This document shows positions 40,635 through 42,196 of a DNA stretch of 42,196 nucleotides, one piece after another (the first letter of the stretch is position 1; every line of letters starts with the position of its first letter). The stretch spans positions 1-42,196 of the forward strand of contig JASHSK010000013.1 of assembly GCA_030038755.1 (NCBI GenBank). The letters run 5' to 3'. Position numbers and translations under genes: made by a program. The notes beneath the pieces were generated by a model that was not told the DNA's origin, did no database searches, and worked only from the letters and a program-made list of their open reading frames with translations. This DNA is from Gammaproteobacteria bacterium. GTDB taxonomy: Bacteria > Pseudomonadota > Gammaproteobacteria > Steroidobacterales > Steroidobacteraceae.

Positions 40635-41327
40635 CTACCGCGTCGACCTTCCGGTGGTCCTGAGATCGGAATCCCCCGCCAGATACAACGGTCGGTCGCT
40701 GTATACACCCCGCACGTCCTGGAACCGCAGAGCAAGTAGCGGCAGCGTGCCCGCCTGATCGGCGGTGATCATTACGACGTGTCGGAGCGTCTGCAGCTCG
40801 CAGTTGGTATAGAGCTGCGTGTAGATGATGTCCCCATGCCCGTCGCAGTTGGCCATTTCCTGGAAGTTGTACTGGCAGAAGCGGTTGATCGGCTTGGATG
40901 GCTGTGCGCGAACGGCTATCCGGAACAGCGTCCGCGGCGCGTCGGCATCACTCGGAATCTTAGAGACACCTGGATCATCGAGCATCATGGCGAGAAGGGG
41001 TCCTCGTACCACGTAGGTCTCGCTGCGATTATCCCAGTTGACCGATTCCTCCACTTTCCGCCCGCCGAGCAGCGTGGAGTAGGCCACGAAGTGCACCGCC
41101 CTGCACAGCTCCGTGGCATTCGCGTCGACGGCCGTCGGTGGCGCGTCCGGTGAAGGATCTGCGGCGGCGGCTGCCACCGCGGCAGCGGTGGTCGCTACGG
41201 CGGCGAATGGGGCTGGTTGGACAGGCGTCGCGGCCTGCGCCTTGGCGGCATCGAGTGCGCCGCACGCCAGATCCAACGAGACGCCCACCGACACGATCGA
41301 TATGACGAGGGACCTGCAGTTTCCCAT
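40635..41327 (-). CDS. Secreted protein of unknown function
   Basis: A 230-aa protein with an N-terminal signal peptide (about 1-32, LVISIVSVGVSLDLACGALDAAKAQA) and an Ala-rich segment to about residue 60. The mature domain carries five Cys (ELCRAVHF, NRFCQYNFQEMANCDGHGD, YTNCELQ), consistent with disulfides, and ends in LLALRFQDVRGVYSDRPLYLAGD. No family recognised. It is divergent from the BlaI-type regulator across 225 bp, so it may share the operator region. Local base composition is less GC-rich than in the rest of the window, hinting at a different history. Confidence 0.7.
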   Translation of the reverse strand: MGNCRSLVISIVSVGVSLDLACGALDAAKAQAATPVQPAPFAAVATTAAAVAAAAADPSPDAPPTAVDANATELCRAVHFVAYSTLLGGRKVEESVNWDNRSETYVVRGPLLAMMLDDPGVSKIPSDADAPRTLFRIAVRAQPSKPINRFCQYNFQEMANCDGHGDIIYTQLYTNCELQTLRHVVMITADQAGTLPLLALRFQDVRGVYSDRPLYLAGDSDLRTTGRSTR

Positions 41328-41482
41328 GCCATTACTCCGATCTCGCGATCGCTGAGCCCGGTGTTGACTCGACGCTGTTGATTAGACTCCGGACAGGGTC
41401 TCTGACTGTGCACTCGACATTAAGTTGGGTGATATTTCTGTTTCACACCGCGCCAGTGTCAGGTGCACGCACGCTCCCGTCC

Positions 41483-41510
41483 TTGCCTTCAGCGCGACAG
41501 CGTGTTATAC
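41483..41510 (+). promoter_or_regulatory. Probable promoter of the BlaI-type regulator
   Basis: TTGCCT (41483-41488), a 16-bp spacer and TTATAC (41505-41510). Initiation would be near 41517, inside the palindromic region. Confidence 0.5.
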
Positions 41511-41513
41511 CAC

Positions 41514-41537
41514 GTAACATGTTACCATTGGTAACAT
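41514..41537. promoter_or_regulatory. Overlapping palindromes, probable BlaI-type operator
   Basis: Two nested symmetries: GTAACATGTTAC (41514-41525, perfect) and ATGTTACCATTGGTAACAT (41519-41537, 9-bp arms about a central T). They lie just downstream of the proposed -10 and 15 bp before the ATG of the BlaI-type gene. GTAAC/GTTAC half-sites recur three times. Autorepression by this regulator is the natural reading. Confidence 0.7.
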
Positions 41538-41552
41538 TTAAGGTGTCAGCAC

Positions 41553-41930
41553 ATGAGATCCCCACTGCCTCCTCTCGGCGACCTTGAGCATGAGCTACTG
41601 ACCCTGCTATGGACGCACGGCGCCATGACCGCGGTCGGTGTTCGCAGGAAGCTGCAGCGTGATCTGAAGGATCCGACCATCCGCACCGTTCTGCGACGGC
41701 TCGAAGAGAAGGGCTACGTCACTCATCAGGTTGAACGGGGCACCTTCATTTATACGGCGAAAGAGTCGCAGGAACGCGCCGCGGCCAGGGTGGTAAAGGG
41801 CATTGTCGACAAGTTCTGCGGCGGATCCCTGGAGCGGCTGTTGCTGGGGTTGGTCGAGGCGTCGGTGATTCAGCCCAAACAGCTCGATGCGCTCGTGGGC
41901 AGGGTCACACGCAGCCTGAAGGCCCGTTAA
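41553..41930 (+). CDS. BlaI/MecI/CopY-family transcriptional repressor
   Basis: A 125-aa winged-helix repressor. The family pattern is clear: LGDLEHELLTLLWTHGAMTAVGVRRKL, then the recognition helix region DPTIRTVLRRLEEKGYVTHQVERGTFIYTAKESQERAAARVV, then a helical dimerisation tail (FCGGSLERLLLGLVEASVIQPKQLDALV). Members usually sit next to a BlaR/MecR sensor protease; here the next gene, 30 bp on, is an ABC ATPase, so the target is likely an efflux or lipoprotein-release transporter. The GTAAC-type palindromes upstream are the probable operator. Confidence 0.93.
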   Translation: MRSPLPPLGDLEHELLTLLWTHGAMTAVGVRRKLQRDLKDPTIRTVLRRLEEKGYVTHQVERGTFIYTAKESQERAAARVVKGIVDKFCGGSLERLLLGLVEASVIQPKQLDALVGRVTRSLKAR

Positions 41931-41960
41931 CGGCCGCACTCAAGCATAGAGGATCAGGAG

Positions 41961-42196
41961 ATGTTGAAGCTGGAGCACGTCACCAAGATCTATCGGACGA
42001 CGGACGTCGAGACTCTGGCACTCGATGATGTGTGTCTGGCGGTAAATCAGGGCGAATTTCTCGCGGTCATGGGGCCTTCGGGTTGCGGCAAGTCGACGCT
42101 GCTCAATGTTCTGGGCCTGGTCGATAGCCCGTCCTCCGGCGCCTATTGGTTCCTGGGCGATGACGTCGCGCGCTGCTCGGAGGAGGAGCTGACCAT
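41961..42196 (+). CDS. ABC transporter ATP-binding protein, MacB/LolD type (cut by window end)
   Basis: The first 78 residues of an ATPase: MLKLEHVTKIYRTTDVETLALDDVCLAVNQGEFLAVMGPSGCGKSTLLNVLGLVDSPSSGAYWFLGDDV. Walker A is GPSGCGKST. The opening KIYRTTDVETLALDDV and NVLGLVDSPSSG are the usual form of MacB/LolD/YknY-type ATPases that work with FtsX-like permeases. It starts 30 bp after the BlaI-type gene, with GAGGATCAGGAG in front, so the two are an operon. The gene continues past the window; Q-loop, signature and Walker B are not visible. Confidence 0.9.
   Translation, partial: MLKLEHVTKIYRTTDVETLALDDVCLAVNQGEFLAVMGPSGCGKSTLLNVLGLVDSPSSGAYWFLGDDVARCSEEELT

Larger units (their letters stand above)
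41328..41552. other. Divergent promoter region between secreted protein and BlaI-type regulator
   Basis: 225 bp, noticeably less GC-rich than the rest. The right part holds the BlaI promoter and palindromes. The left part must hold the minus-strand promoter, but no clear -35/-10 pair was identified. Confidence 0.5.

Overview
The window is about 42 kb of very GC-rich chromosome with tightly packed genes. The gene complement looks gammaproteobacterial: a long membrane-anchored FadE acyl-CoA dehydrogenase, RimO, GlmS, glutathione reductase, a GspA/GspB pair, and an Mla-type lipid transporter with a separate lipoprotein. The base composition, MDH type and overall mix suggest the Xanthomonadales/Nevskiales/Steroidobacteraceae side of the class. 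That placement is an inference from family resemblance, not from a marker gene. No rRNA, tRNA, CRISPR array, transposase, integrase or phage gene was seen, so this reads as core-plus-accessory chromosome.

Layout. 0-1.4 kb: glutathione reductase. 1.4-5.1 kb (minus): a four-gene MlaE/MlaF/MlaD/lipoprotein operon for phospholipid transport across the envelope. 5.2-7.8 kb (minus): a small membrane protein, a YtrA-type GntR repressor, and an ABC ATPase with its ABC-2 permease, behind a promoter that carries a perfect 22-bp palindrome. 7.9-11.4 kb (plus): mdh and fadE. 11.7-14.4 kb (plus): gspA-gspB. 14.4-16.6 kb (minus): an acetyltransferase, a [2Fe-2S] ferredoxin and a ferredoxin reductase. 16.8-20.0 kb (plus): a three-gene signalling cassette (tail-anchored receiver-like protein, pseudo-receiver/Ser-Thr kinase fusion, CheA-like ATPase with a degenerate Hpt region). 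20.0-21.2 kb (minus): an unknown protein and a methyltransferase. 21.4-25.7 kb (plus): rimO, then a Tat-exported molybdenum hydroxylase pair (IorA/IorB type).

25.7-28.7 kb (minus): a GFA-family protein, mtnA and mtnK. 28.8-32.6 kb (plus): an amidohydrolase-2 decarboxylase-like enzyme, a PBP4-type carboxypeptidase and a secreted unknown. 32.5-34.2 kb (minus): an AraC-type regulator and an OsmC-like protein. 34.4-35.2 kb (plus): an MddA-like methanethiol methyltransferase. 35.2-38.4 kb (minus): a conserved small protein, glmS, a DUF2459 lipoprotein and a Rid protein, behind a 24-bp inverted repeat. 38.7-40.5 kb: a secreted small protein, an epimerase-like protein and a cupin. 40.6-42.2 kb: a secreted unknown, a BlaI-type repressor with a palindromic operator, and the start of a MacB/LolD-type ABC ATPase cut by the window edge.

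The best candidate for an undescribed system is the 16.8-20.0 kb cassette. Its kinase carries a receiver domain whose phospho-acceptor Asp is Gly, and its CheA-like partner has Thr where the Hpt phospho-His would be. The two genes therefore look like a phosphorelay that lost its phosphotransfer residues and gained a Ser/Thr kinase. A second recurring theme is minisatellite-like tandem repeats (9-21 bp units) in linkers and intergenic gaps across the window.
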